From contig NZ_JAMXHT010000004.1 of NCBI RefSeq assembly GCF_023955655.1, forward strand, positions 558,001 to 622,000: a stretch of DNA of 64,000 nucleotides, written 5' to 3'. Below the pieces are notes generated by a model, which did no database searches, had not been told where the DNA came from, and saw nothing but the letters and a program-made list of their open reading frames with translations. Source of the DNA: Ralstonia soli. Lineage in GTDB: Bacteria; Pseudomonadota; Gammaproteobacteria; Burkholderiales; Burkholderiaceae. The translations under genes were made by a program, and so were the position numbers. Positions 54,451 to 63,597 of the stretch are shown here, piece after piece; the stretch's first letter is position 1; each line of letters starts with the position of its first letter.

Positions 54451-54475
54451 GCTACCAGTGCTACGGATTTGCTAC
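54451..54475. repeat. Three GCTAC repeats between dusA and the integrase
   Basis: GCTAC occurs at 54451-54455, 54460-54464 and 54471-54475. CCCTCGT (54440-54446) and ACGAGGG (54474-54480) form an inverted repeat around them. These could be integrase arm-binding sites or an operator for the integrase. Confidence 0.35.
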
Positions 54476-54491
54476 GAGGGGGAGTGCGATC

Positions 54492-55547
54492 ATGGCATCC
54501 ATCATCAAGGTCGGCGACAAGTGGCGCGCCCAAATCCGGCGCAAAGGCCACGCGGCAATCACCCGGACCTTCACGAAGAAGACGCTCGCGGAAAAGTGGG
54601 CCCACCAAGTGGAGGCCGACCTGGAGGCTGGCGAGTTCTCCGACGGGCGGCGCCTCAACGACATCACCGTCCGAAAGCTCATCGAGCAGTACGAGGAAGA
54701 GATCGGCAAGCACCGCCCGATCGGGAGAAGCAAAGCCGGAGCACTGGACATGCTCAAGCGCCACCTCGGCACCACGTCCCTCGCGCAACTGAATGAAGCC
54801 GCAGTCATAGATTATGCCAAGCGGCGGAGCGCAATGGGCGCCGGCGGAGTCACCGTGGCGATGGAGTTCACATATCTCGACGGCGTGCTGGAGATGGCCC
54901 GGAGCCTCTGGAAACTCCCGTTGCGGGAAAGTCCAGTGAAGGCAGCGCGGAAAAACCTGCGCTTCCTTGGCTTGATCGGCAAGTCCCGGCGCCGGGATCG
55001 CCGCCCTACCCCTGACGAGGTCGACGCCATCTGCAACTGGTTCGACGACAAAGCCCGTCAGCGGGTGCCGATGTCAGACATCATCCGCTTCGCTATCGCC
55101 TCGGCGATGCGCGCTGGCGAGATCACCCGCATCCGTTGGGCTGACATCGACGAGACGGATCGCACCGTAGTCATCCGCGACCGCAAAGACCCGTCCGAGA
55201 AGATCGGCAACCACCAGACGGTGCCTCTGCTCGGTGACGCATGGGACATCGTTCAGCGCCAGCCGCGCGGGAGCGACTGCATCTTCCCCTACAAAGAAGC
55301 AACATTCTCTTCACTGTTCCCGCGCGCCTGCGCAGCCCTCGGCATCGAAGACCTACGATTCCACGACCTCCGCCACGAGGGCGTGTCACGATTGTTCGAG
55401 GCAGGTTACCGAATCGAACAGGTGGCTATCGTGAGCGGGCACCGCGACTGGAAGCAACTTCAGCGCTATACACAGTTGCGCGCACGCGACCTCCACGCGA
55501 TGTTCCCGGGCGCGACCGCCGATGAATGTCCGTTACCGAGTGCCTGA
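54492..55547 (+). CDS. Tyrosine integrase of the dusA-associated family
   Basis: 351 residues from the ATG at 54492, preceded by GAGGGGGAG. An N-terminal arm domain is followed by the catalytic domain with R in S-A-M-R-A-G-E-I-T near residue 208, H-D-L-R-H-E box near residue 295, G-H-R-D-W near 315 and the nucleophile tyrosine in L-Q-R-Y-T-Q. All catalytic residues are present, so it may be active. It lies at dusA's 5' end, the site used by a known family of prophage and island integrases. Confidence 0.88.
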   Translation: MASIIKVGDKWRAQIRRKGHAAITRTFTKKTLAEKWAHQVEADLEAGEFSDGRRLNDITVRKLIEQYEEEIGKHRPIGRSKAGALDMLKRHLGTTSLAQLNEAAVIDYAKRRSAMGAGGVTVAMEFTYLDGVLEMARSLWKLPLRESPVKAARKNLRFLGLIGKSRRRDRRPTPDEVDAICNWFDDKARQRVPMSDIIRFAIASAMRAGEITRIRWADIDETDRTVVIRDRKDPSEKIGNHQTVPLLGDAWDIVQRQPRGSDCIFPYKEATFSSLFPRACAALGIEDLRFHDLRHEGVSRLFEAGYRIEQVAIVSGHRDWKQLQRYTQLRARDLHAMFPGATADECPLPSA

Positions 55548-55599
55548 CTCCGGCCAGCCGCGCGCGTCGACTGTCGACTCCCAAAAAGTTCGAGACGCG

Positions 55600-55923
55600 C
55601 GAGCGATCTGGTGCCACCTGGCACAGGTACGCCGTGTTGCCGACGTAGCCGCCGAACGAGTTCTTCGCGTTGATGACGACCTCGAAGATGGCGCCCTAGT
55701 ATTGCTCTAGGGTGATCGGCCTGTTGACGCTGCTGATCTTCACGCTGTCCGGTTCTTTGAAGTGATGCGGTGCGTCGGCGGCGCAGATCGCCCCCGGCGC
55801 CGGCTTCGGAGTCGCCGCCTGCACTGCCGCGGCGAGTGCCTCACAACCGTGCCACCGCAAGACCAAGCTCACTCCGGACGCCAAGATTGCAAACGCGACC
55901 ATCAAACCTGCAATTTTTCGCAT
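55600..55923 (-). pseudogene. Phage-type small exported protein broken by an in-frame stop
   Basis: Starting at 55923, M-R-K-I-A-G-L-M-V-A-F-A-I-L-A is a signal peptide, then a stop (TAG) after about 75 residues. The same frame continues downstream with V-V-I-N-A-K-N-S-F-G-G-Y-V-G, the conserved end of small prophage lipoprotein-like proteins. The N- and C-parts fit one protein, so this is a decayed gene. The start of the conserved end lies near 55670. Confidence 0.55.
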
Positions 55924-57064
55924 GTTCGAGGGGCAGCCAGAGATATGGAGCGAATCCACTAGCGAACTAGCGCAATTGACTGTGCTGAGTATGAAATTGC
56001 CGTGCTCTGATCGCTCCCCATCTCGCAGGGCGCCCTGGATGATGGTTTCGAGATCGGGAAACATCGGCCGCTATTCACTGCTTGGCCTTCTCTTGTCGGC
56101 CATGAAGCGTCATTCGGGTTCTTCGTCCCGGGGTCCATGTAGCGCCCTCTCTACACGAACTAACCATCATTGGTTTCGTCCAGCGCGCTTCTGCAGGCAC
56201 CACCGTTAGCCCCGCTCCCGGCTCCGCCGCCCCGCAAAACTCGAGCAGTGCAGCAGCCAGCAACAACGACCGATCCGGCAGGTCGAAAGGCGCTGCAAGA
56301 GTGCGCTGAAGGACAGCCAGAACGTCTCGCGCTTCCAGTGCCGGGCCGATCCCGCAGCCGACGGGCGCAGAACGGGAATAGCAGCTCCGATTCTGAACGA
56401 AGATCGGATTGCGATCGGCAGCTTGAGCTATGTCGTCGCTCATTCCACTGAGGAGCGAGTGGTTTCGAGGCTCGCTAGCCTAGTCGCTGCTGGCGCGCGG
56501 GAAATCGAGGCAACGCTCGTCAATGGTGGGATACCCGTTGCGACACAATCAAGCGTACACAGCGCATAGCTCAGCATTGCACACCGGTTTGGTCGCTTTG
56601 TGAAGCTAACCGCCAGATGTGTAGCCCAAGCTATGGCTTTGGCCAACCTGCTCCACAAGCGCAGTGATGCCACGCGCTTGGCGCAGGGATTTGGCAAGCG
56701 TTTGAAGCCGGTAGCCTTGCATGAATGTGATTGCGTCGGCCACAGAAGGCCGCCACTTGGATTGCATCAGAGCCGACAATTTCGCTTGCGGGGCGTGTTA
56801 GTGCTTTGCCGCTGGCCAAATGCTTGCGAGTGGTGGCTGCGCAAAAGCCATGCGCCCCTCCAACGCGTTGAATCGATACGCAGACGGGTACACCCGACGT
56901 TACACGCGCCGCTCAGCAAAAAAAAACGCCTGCCCCAAAGTCGAGAGAGAACGGAGGTAACAGGGAGGCAGGCGCGAGCCAAAATTTTCCGCTGCTTACA
57001 CAGCGTTCAAAAGCGGGTTGGAATCAATGGCGATGTGGCGCGCACACAGCCTTGCCAGTTGGCA
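55924..57064. other. Decayed 1.1-kb region between the dusA element and the efflux operon
   Basis: No intact gene is supported. A plus-strand frame of about 100 codons ending with TAG at 56569 contains a coding-like stretch (E-E-R-V-V-S-R-L-A-S-L-V) but no start or known domain. No second copy of the dusA 5' end was seen by eye. The efflux operon terminator lies at 56918-56974. Confidence 0.35.
56918..56974 (-). terminator. Terminator of the RND efflux operon
   Basis: On the minus strand CGCCTGCC (56974-56967) pairs with GGCAGGCG (56934-56927), followed by nine T (56926-56918). The loop is long, 32 nt. It lies 91 bp after the pump stop. Confidence 0.65.
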
Positions 57065-60000
57065 TCACTCGGGCACCAATTGTCGAGGCTGCACTTGCTC
57101 ATGTGGGGTACTGGCCGCATTGCTAGGCTGGATCCTGAACCAGATGGAATACATGGCGGGCAGGAACACCAGGGTGAGGATCGTTCCGGCAAACGTGCCG
57201 CCGATGAGCGTGTAGGCGAGCGCGCCCCAGAACACCGAATGCGTCAGCGGGATGAAGGCCAGGATGGCGGCCAGCGCCGTGAGGACCACCGGCCGCGCCC
57301 GCTGGACCGTGGCCTCCACCACCGCCCGGAACGGGCCCAGCCCCTCGTCCTTGTTGTGCTGGATCTGCCCGATCAGGATGAGCGTGTTGCGCATCAGGAT
57401 GCCCGACAACGCAATCAACCCCACCAGCGCATTGATGCCAAACGGCTGCCCGAAGAGGATCAGCGTGGGCACCACGCCAATCAATCCGAGCGGGCTGGTC
57501 AGGAACACCATGACCATCGCCGGAATCGACCGCACCTGGAAGATGAGGATCACCAGCGTGATGGCCAGCATGATCGGGAACAGCGGCAGCATGGCCTTGG
57601 TCGCCTTGCCAGATTCTTCGATGGAGCCCGCTTGCTCAATGCGGTATCCGGCGGGTAGCTTCTCGATGATGGGTTGAAGCTGCTTGGCGATTGCGGTCGA
57701 CACATCGGGCGGCTGCAGGCCATCGGCGATATCGCCGCGCACCGTGATGGTGGGCATGCGATCGCGTCGGCGGATGATTGGCTCTTCCATGCGCACATCG
57801 ATCTTGCCAACCTGCGAAAGCGGAATGCGTTGTCCATTGGCGCCGGCCAACGTGAAATCGCCGATCTTGCCCGGGTCAAGGCGGACGTCACCCGCTGAAC
57901 GCGCGGTCACCTGTACGGTGCGAATGTCTTCGCGCACGGCGGTCACCGGAACGCCGTTGAGCAGGAACTGCAGTTGCTGCGCGACGGCGCTGGAGGTCAG
58001 GCCAACGGCTTGCAAGCGGTCCTGCTGCAAGGTGAAGTGCAGCGTGGGTACGCGTGTGCCCCAGTCAGTATTGACAGTGCGCATCATCGGGCTGGCGTCC
58101 ATGACTTGCCGGACATCGGCAGCGATACGGCGCAGGGTCTCCGCGTCCGGGCCGGATACACGGAAAGCTACCGGGAACGGCGAGTACGGCCCGAACACTA
58201 GCTGTGTAACACGCACGCGCGCCTCCGGGGCAAGACCATCGGCAACGGCCTGGCGCAGGCGCTGCTTCAACGCGTCCCGCTCTTCCTGGCTGTCGGTGCG
58301 GATCACGATCTTGGCGAACGACGGGTCGGGCAACTCCGGCCCCATCGCCAGATAGAAGCGCGGTGCACCCTGGCCGATGTAGGCCGTCACGATCTTGGCT
58401 TCCTTCTGTTTGGCGAGCCAGGCTTCCAGCTTTGCGGTCGCTACGTCGGTCTGGTTGATCGACGTGCCATAGGGCATCTGCAGCTCGACCAGCACTTCGG
58501 GGCGATCCGAGATCGGGAAGAACTGCTTCTTGACCACTCCCATGCCCGCAATCGCCAAGGTGAAGAGGCCCACCACCGCACCCGCGACCAGCCATTTGCG
58601 CGCAATCACGCGCCCGAGCAACTGGCGGAAGCGGTTGTAGCGCGGCGTGTCATAAATCGCATCGTGGCCGCCTTCCACCTTCTTGAAGTCAGGCAGCATC
58701 TTCACGCCCAGGTATGGCGTGAACACCACCGCCACCACCCACGATGCAATCAGCGCAATGCCGACAATCCAGAACATGTTGCTGGTGTATTCACCCGCGG
58801 TGGATCGCGCAAAGCCATTGGGCATGAAGCCGACGGCCGTCACGAGCGTACCCGACAGCATGGGCGCCGCGGTGTGGCTCCACGCATAGGCTGAAGCCGC
58901 GACGCGGCTGTAGCCCTCTTCCATCTTCACCACCATCATTTCGATGGCGATGATGGCGTCGTCCACCAACAGGCCCAGCGCCAGAATCAAAGACCCCAGC
59001 GTGATGCGATCGAAGTTCTTGCCTGTCGCGGCCATCACCACAAACACCACGGCAAGCGTGAGCGGCACGGCCGCGGCCACCACCAGGCCCGCGCGCCAGC
59101 CCATGCTGACGAAGCTCACGAGCATCACCACCAACAGAGCGGCAAAGAACTTGAGCATGAATTCGTCGACGGCAGCGGCGATGTTGACGGCCTGATCCGT
59201 CACCTTGGTCAGGCTCAAGCCCAGCGGCATGTCCGCATTGATGGCGCCGACTTCCTTGTCGAGCGCCTTGCCCAGATCCAGCCCATTCCAGCCTTCGCGC
59301 ATGACAATGCCCAGCAACAAGGCGGGCTGCCCACCATTACGCACCATGAACGTGGCCGGGTCTTCATAACCGCGCTTGACCGTGGCGATGTCCGACAGCT
59401 TCAACGTGCGGCCTTGCGATACAACCGGCGTATCCCGAATCTTCTGCAGCTCGTCGAACGCGCCGTCCAGACGGATGAACACCTGCGGCCCTTTCGTTTC
59501 CACCGAGCCGGCCGCCGTCAGCGCGTTCTGGCTATTGAGCACTGCAAACACGTCTTGCGGACTCACACCGAGCGTCGCCAGCCGGTCATGGGAAAACTCG
59601 ACGTAGATGCGCTCCGACTGCTCGCCGATGATGTTGACCTTCTTCACGCCGGGCACGTGCAGCAAGCGCTGACGCAGCGTCTCAGCATCGCGCACGAGCA
59701 CGCGTTGCGGCTCGCCCTGCGCCTTCAGCGCAAACAGGGCAAAGGTCACGTCCGAATATTCGTCATTGACGATCGGCCCGATCACGCCGGACGGGAGGTT
59801 CACCACCTCGTCGCTGACCTTCTTGCGCGCCTGATAGAACTCCTCCTGGACTTCCGACGGCGGCGTGGTGTCGAGCAACGTCAACGTGGTGAACGCCAGG
59901 CCCGGCCGCGTGTACGTTTCCGTACGGTCATACCAACGCAGCTCCTGCATGCGCTTTTCGATCTTCTCGGCCACCTGGTCCTGCATTTCCTGCGCGGTGG

Positions 60001-60175
60001 CGCCAGGCCACACGGTGACGATGTTCATCACCTTGACCGTAAACGCCGGGTCTTCAGCACGGCCCAGCTTGAAAAAGGAAATGAGACCCGCTAGCGAGAT
60101 CAGGCAGATGAGGAACAGCGTGACGGCACGCTCGCGCACCGCGAGCGCCGATAGGTTGAAACGACCTTGGATCAC
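57065..60175 (-). CDS. RND-family multidrug efflux pump, inner-membrane transporter
   Basis: 1036 residues, AcrB-like HAE-1 permease with 12 membrane helices and two large periplasmic loops. The TM4 proton-relay segment has L-G-L-L-V-D-D-A-I-I-A near residue 400, with paired aspartates. It exports drugs or organic compounds using proton motive force, with the adaptor encoded upstream (4-bp overlap) and an outer-membrane factor divergently encoded at 62064. Substrate not predictable. Confidence 0.93.
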   Translation of the reverse strand: MIQGRFNLSALAVRERAVTLFLICLISLAGLISFFKLGRAEDPAFTVKVMNIVTVWPGATAQEMQDQVAEKIEKRMQELRWYDRTETYTRPGLAFTTLTLLDTTPPSEVQEEFYQARKKVSDEVVNLPSGVIGPIVNDEYSDVTFALFALKAQGEPQRVLVRDAETLRQRLLHVPGVKKVNIIGEQSERIYVEFSHDRLATLGVSPQDVFAVLNSQNALTAAGSVETKGPQVFIRLDGAFDELQKIRDTPVVSQGRTLKLSDIATVKRGYEDPATFMVRNGGQPALLLGIVMREGWNGLDLGKALDKEVGAINADMPLGLSLTKVTDQAVNIAAAVDEFMLKFFAALLVVMLVSFVSMGWRAGLVVAAAVPLTLAVVFVVMAATGKNFDRITLGSLILALGLLVDDAIIAIEMMVVKMEEGYSRVAASAYAWSHTAAPMLSGTLVTAVGFMPNGFARSTAGEYTSNMFWIVGIALIASWVVAVVFTPYLGVKMLPDFKKVEGGHDAIYDTPRYNRFRQLLGRVIARKWLVAGAVVGLFTLAIAGMGVVKKQFFPISDRPEVLVELQMPYGTSINQTDVATAKLEAWLAKQKEAKIVTAYIGQGAPRFYLAMGPELPDPSFAKIVIRTDSQEERDALKQRLRQAVADGLAPEARVRVTQLVFGPYSPFPVAFRVSGPDAETLRRIAADVRQVMDASPMMRTVNTDWGTRVPTLHFTLQQDRLQAVGLTSSAVAQQLQFLLNGVPVTAVREDIRTVQVTARSAGDVRLDPGKIGDFTLAGANGQRIPLSQVGKIDVRMEEPIIRRRDRMPTITVRGDIADGLQPPDVSTAIAKQLQPIIEKLPAGYRIEQAGSIEESGKATKAMLPLFPIMLAITLVILIFQVRSIPAMVMVFLTSPLGLIGVVPTLILFGQPFGINALVGLIALSGILMRNTLILIGQIQHNKDEGLGPFRAVVEATVQRARPVVLTALAAILAFIPLTHSVFWGALAYTLIGGTFAGTILTLVFLPAMYSIWFRIQPSNAASTPHEQVQPRQLVPE

Positions 60176-61287
60176 AGACGCACCCCCGCGATGGCAGTGC
60201 TGGTGCCCTGACCCGCCACGCGGACTTGCTGTCCCTCACGCAGCAGTTGTGCGCCAAGCGCGACGATCCGGTCGCCTTGTTTGACCTGGCCGGCAACCCG
60301 AGCACCTTCGTCACCAAGACGCACGATGGTGATGGAGCGCCACGACACCTTGGCCGGGTCGCCCTGAATGACCCACACGCCGGGGCCCTTGCCGGCATCA
60401 AACACAGCACCGAGCGGCACCTGCAGATCGCCTTGCGCGGTGGCCAGCCGATCCGGAATCTGGATCGTGACGGTGGCGCCCAGCGGCGCATTGGCCAGTT
60501 CGCCATCCAGCACATAGCGCGCTTCGAAGGTGCGGGTGAGCCGATCAGCGGCGTCCGACAGTTGCCGTAGCTTGGCAGGCGTGCCGTCGCTTTCCTTGCC
60601 GAACAGCGTGGCCTGTGCAACAGAGCCGATCGTGGGCCGCAGCGTTTCCGGCAACTGGACCACCGCTTCACGGCGGCCAGCGTGGGCCAGGCGCACAACC
60701 GCCTGCCCCGCGTTGACGACTTGGCCGGGCTCGGCCAGCGTTTCCATGACCACGCCGTCGCCGTCGGCAACAAGTTCTGCGTACCGGCTGGCGTTGCGCG
60801 CGACGTCGGCCTGCGCTTCAGCGGCGTTGAGTTGCGCTTTCGCTGCGTCCGCTGCGGCCTTGACCTGGTCGTAAGCGGAGGCGGAAATCGCGCCCGTTCC
60901 GCGCAGATCGCGGTAGCGCGCTTCATCGTCTGCGGTCTGTTGCGCGCGTGCCCGGGCAGCGGTTACAGCTTCCTGCTGCGCATGGGCGGCGAGCTTCAGA
61001 TCAGCCGGATCGATACGCATGAGCGGCTGCCCGCGCTTGACGGTCTGCCCGGCGTCCACCAGCCGCTCCAGCACCTTGCCGGGCACACGAAAACCGAGGT
61101 CGCTCTGCACCCGGGCAGCCACGACACCCGTGAATGACCGGGATGCCGACGCCACAGGCTGGACAAATGCGGCGCGCACCAAGGGGGCCTCGGTGCGCGG
61201 GTCAGCGGGAGCCTTTTCACCGCAAGCGATCAACGCCAGCGGCAACGCAAGGACAGCGGTAGAGGTAGCAAAGCGACGCGAAAGCAT
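60172..61287 (-). CDS. RND efflux periplasmic adaptor (membrane-fusion protein)
   Basis: 371 residues. A lipoprotein signal ends at L-I-A-C near residue 22. Then come the barrel-sandwich (lipoyl) half motif (G-F-R-V-P-G-K-V near 67), a coiled-coil hairpin rich in A, Q and E (about 100-160), and the second lipoyl half. It links the pump to the outer-membrane factor. First gene of the repressed operon; operator at 61331-61358. Confidence 0.92.
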   Translation of the reverse strand: MLSRRFATSTAVLALPLALIACGEKAPADPRTEAPLVRAAFVQPVASASRSFTGVVAARVQSDLGFRVPGKVLERLVDAGQTVKRGQPLMRIDPADLKLAAHAQQEAVTAARARAQQTADDEARYRDLRGTGAISASAYDQVKAAADAAKAQLNAAEAQADVARNASRYAELVADGDGVVMETLAEPGQVVNAGQAVVRLAHAGRREAVVQLPETLRPTIGSVAQATLFGKESDGTPAKLRQLSDAADRLTRTFEARYVLDGELANAPLGATVTIQIPDRLATAQGDLQVPLGAVFDAGKGPGVWVIQGDPAKVSWRSITIVRLGDEGARVAGQVKQGDRIVALGAQLLREGQQVRVAGQGTSTAIAGVRL

Positions 61288-61330
61288 GAAAGCCCCATCA
61301 ACGAGATGATCGTGGCTTTCATTCTTGTTC

Positions 61331-61358
61331 TTGTGACCAATTTAGTCAATGGTCACAA
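61331..61358. promoter_or_regulatory. TetR operator upstream of the adaptor gene
   Basis: TTGTGACC (61331-61338) and GGTCACAA (61351-61358) form a perfect inverted repeat. Its GTGAC-N14-GTCAC core recurs at 62029-62052 before the outer-membrane factor gene. It lies 44-71 bp before the adaptor start, over the operon promoter. Confidence 0.75.
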
Positions 61359-61374
61359 TCAAAAAATCTCCGCG

Positions 61375-61989
61375 TTACGGGGAAAGGCTTCGGAGCACAA
61401 GACTGGAAAGCAGCCCCGGTGCCACCTCCGTGTAGTCAAAGCTGTACTGCAACAGCAACGGATTCATGTACGGGCGCATGACCAGGTAGATGGCGGCCGT
61501 GGCCTCGTCCAATGGCGTCTTGCGCTCGAAGTCGCCGGACTCGCGGCCTGCCTGCAGCACATCGCGCAGCAGTTGCTGGATGCGGCCCTCATAGGCGATC
61601 ACCGACTGCCAGCGCTCGGTCGCTGCCGAGGCGGCGATCTCGTACAACTTACGGTCGTGGGAAAACAGCCGCAGACTGGCCTCCGTCAAGGCTTTGAACA
61701 TGCGGCGCAGCTTCTCCGGAGGGGCCTCGGCCTCGGCCAGGGCGGCATTCACGTCGGCCTCGATTTCGCGCAGGCAGTTGGCGCAAATCATCTCGCCAAT
61801 GGCCTGTTTGGATTCGAAGAACTTGTAGATGTAGGCCTTGGAAAAACCGATGGCCTTGGCCAGATCAGACACGGCGGTCTTCTCATAGCCGTAGCGGCTG
61901 AAGTGCTCGGTGGCGGCGGCGACGATCTGGTCTCGTATGTCATGGTCCGCCGGGCCGCGTGCGGAAACGGGGTAAGGAGTGGTTTTCAT
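61375..61989 (-). CDS. TetR-family repressor of the efflux operon
   Basis: 204 residues from the ATG at 61989 (GGAG 3 bp upstream); a longer frame to 62052 would overlap the operator. The N-terminal HTH covers about residues 20-70 (V-S-D-L-A-K-A-I-G-F-S-K-A-Y-I-Y-K-F-F near 40). The C-terminal domain is the ligand pocket. Lying between two identical operators and the two efflux transcription units, it is probably the local repressor. Inducer unknown. Confidence 0.88.
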   Translation of the reverse strand: MKTTPYPVSARGPADHDIRDQIVAAATEHFSRYGYEKTAVSDLAKAIGFSKAYIYKFFESKQAIGEMICANCLREIEADVNAALAEAEAPPEKLRRMFKALTEASLRLFSHDRKLYEIAASAATERWQSVIAYEGRIQQLLRDVLQAGRESGDFERKTPLDEATAAIYLVMRPYMNPLLLQYSFDYTEVAPGLLSSLVLRSLSP

Positions 61990-62026
61990 GGGCTCCAGCT
62001 TACGCCAGTCGAGATAGTTGAACAAC

Positions 62027-62054
62027 TTGTGACCAATTTGTACTATAGTCACTA
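62027..62054. promoter_or_regulatory. TetR operator in front of the outer-membrane factor gene
   Basis: GTGAC (62029-62033) - 14 bases - GTCAC (62048-62052) matches the 61331-61358 site in half-site sequence and spacing, and shares the longer string TTGTGACCAATTT. It lies between the TetR start and the outer-membrane factor start, so it can control both. Confidence 0.7.
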
Positions 62055-62063
62055 AAAATCTTG

Positions 62064-63548
62064 ATGGACGTCGCCATGTTGCCCAAACACTCCCTTGCGG
62101 CCCTTCTTGCTGCCAGCCTGGTAACCGGGTGTGCCGTCGGCCCGGACTATGTGAAGCCCGATGCGCCGGTTCCCGATCGATTCCTGGGCCAGACGGCAGT
62201 GGAGCAGCGGCCCGCCCATGCCGCAGCGGATCTATCCGCGTGGTGGGGCGGCTTTGGAGATCCGCAACTCACGCGGTTCGTCCAACTCGCGCTGGAACAG
62301 AACCTCGACCTTGCCCAGGCTTTCGCCCGCGTCACGCAAGCGCGCGCTGGCCTGGGTGCGGCCAATGCCGCGCTGCTGCCCTCGGGCAATGTCACGGGCC
62401 AGGCCGCGCGTGCATACCAGTCCGTCGAAACGCCTTTGGGCCGCGTGTTGAATTCGAGGCCCGGTTTTGATCGCTACGGCAACGCATTTGAGGCCGACGC
62501 CAACGCAAGCTGGGAGTTGGACGTATTCGGCGGGCTACGCCGTGGCAGAGAGGCCGCACTGGCGGACTACCAAGCCTCGCAGGCGGGCGCAGTCGCCACA
62601 CGGCTGGCCGTGGCCGCACAGACGGCCGACATCTACATCACTATCCGCGGCCTGCAGACACGCCTGAAAGTGGCGCACCACCAAGTCCAGACGCAGGAGG
62701 AACTGCTCTCCACCGTCAATCTCTTGTACGGCAAGGGGCTGGCGGCCGAGTTGCAGGTTCGCCAGACAGAAGGCGCACTCGCCCAGGTGCGCGCATCCAT
62801 TCCGCAGCTTGAAGCGGGCCTGGATGCGGCGATGAACGCGCTGGACGTGATGCTCGGCGCGCTGCCGGGCACGCATCGGGCGGAGCTTGCGCAAGACGCG
62901 GACATTCCAGCCGCGCCGCAAATCGCCATCAGCGGATCGCCAGGCGAATTGCTGCGGCGCCGGCCTGACCTCATCGTCGCCGAGCGTCGCCTGGCAGCTT
63001 CCAACGCGCGCATCGGGGTGGCCATTGCGGAGTACTACCCGAAGTTCTCACTAGGCGGCCTGCTGGGCAGCGCGACATCAGTAGGCGCCGGCAGCCTGTT
63101 CGGCAGTGGCGCCAGCCAGTTTGCCGGCGTGCTCGGCCTGCGCTGGCGCCTGTTCGACTTCGGCCGCATCAACGCGCAGATCGATCAAGCCAAGGGGCAA
63201 GAGGCCGAAATGCTGGCCGCCTACCGGCTCGCCGTGCTGCGTGCCACGGAAGACGTGGAAGACGCCTTCTCTGCCCTCGTCAAGCGCGAGGAGCAAGCGA
63301 CCGTACTCACGCAAGGCGTCGATTCGCTCAGCCGCGCGCGAAATGCCTCATTTGCCGCGTACCAAAAAGGCGTCGTCAGCCTGATCGAAGTGCTGCAAGC
63401 CGATGAAAGCCTGCTGCGCGCGTCGGACGCGCGCGCTCAAGCACAAACCGAATCGGCGCGTGCTGCCGTGGCCGCCTTCAAGGCCCTAGGCGGTGGCTGG
63501 CAGCCCGATGCGTCGACCACCGTTGCCAGCACAACCCGCTCGCTCTGA
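62064..63548 (+). CDS. RND efflux outer-membrane factor (NodT family)
   Basis: About 494 residues. The lipoprotein signal ends with L-V-T-G-C near residue 23; start may be the ATG at 62064 or 62076. The two OEP repeats are present (about 75-260 and 280-480), with the conserved R-R-P-D-L-I in the second. It forms the outer-membrane channel for the adaptor-pump pair on the other strand. Divergent organisation with a shared repressor is clear. Confidence 0.92.
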   Translation: MDVAMLPKHSLAALLAASLVTGCAVGPDYVKPDAPVPDRFLGQTAVEQRPAHAAADLSAWWGGFGDPQLTRFVQLALEQNLDLAQAFARVTQARAGLGAANAALLPSGNVTGQAARAYQSVETPLGRVLNSRPGFDRYGNAFEADANASWELDVFGGLRRGREAALADYQASQAGAVATRLAVAAQTADIYITIRGLQTRLKVAHHQVQTQEELLSTVNLLYGKGLAAELQVRQTEGALAQVRASIPQLEAGLDAAMNALDVMLGALPGTHRAELAQDADIPAAPQIAISGSPGELLRRRPDLIVAERRLAASNARIGVAIAEYYPKFSLGGLLGSATSVGAGSLFGSGASQFAGVLGLRWRLFDFGRINAQIDQAKGQEAEMLAAYRLAVLRATEDVEDAFSALVKREEQATVLTQGVDSLSRARNASFAAYQKGVVSLIEVLQADESLLRASDARAQAQTESARAAVAAFKALGGGWQPDASTTVASTTRSL

Positions 63549-63597
63549 AGAGCCGATTGACCGCAGCTCCCACTCACCCACACAGAAAGAAACTGCC

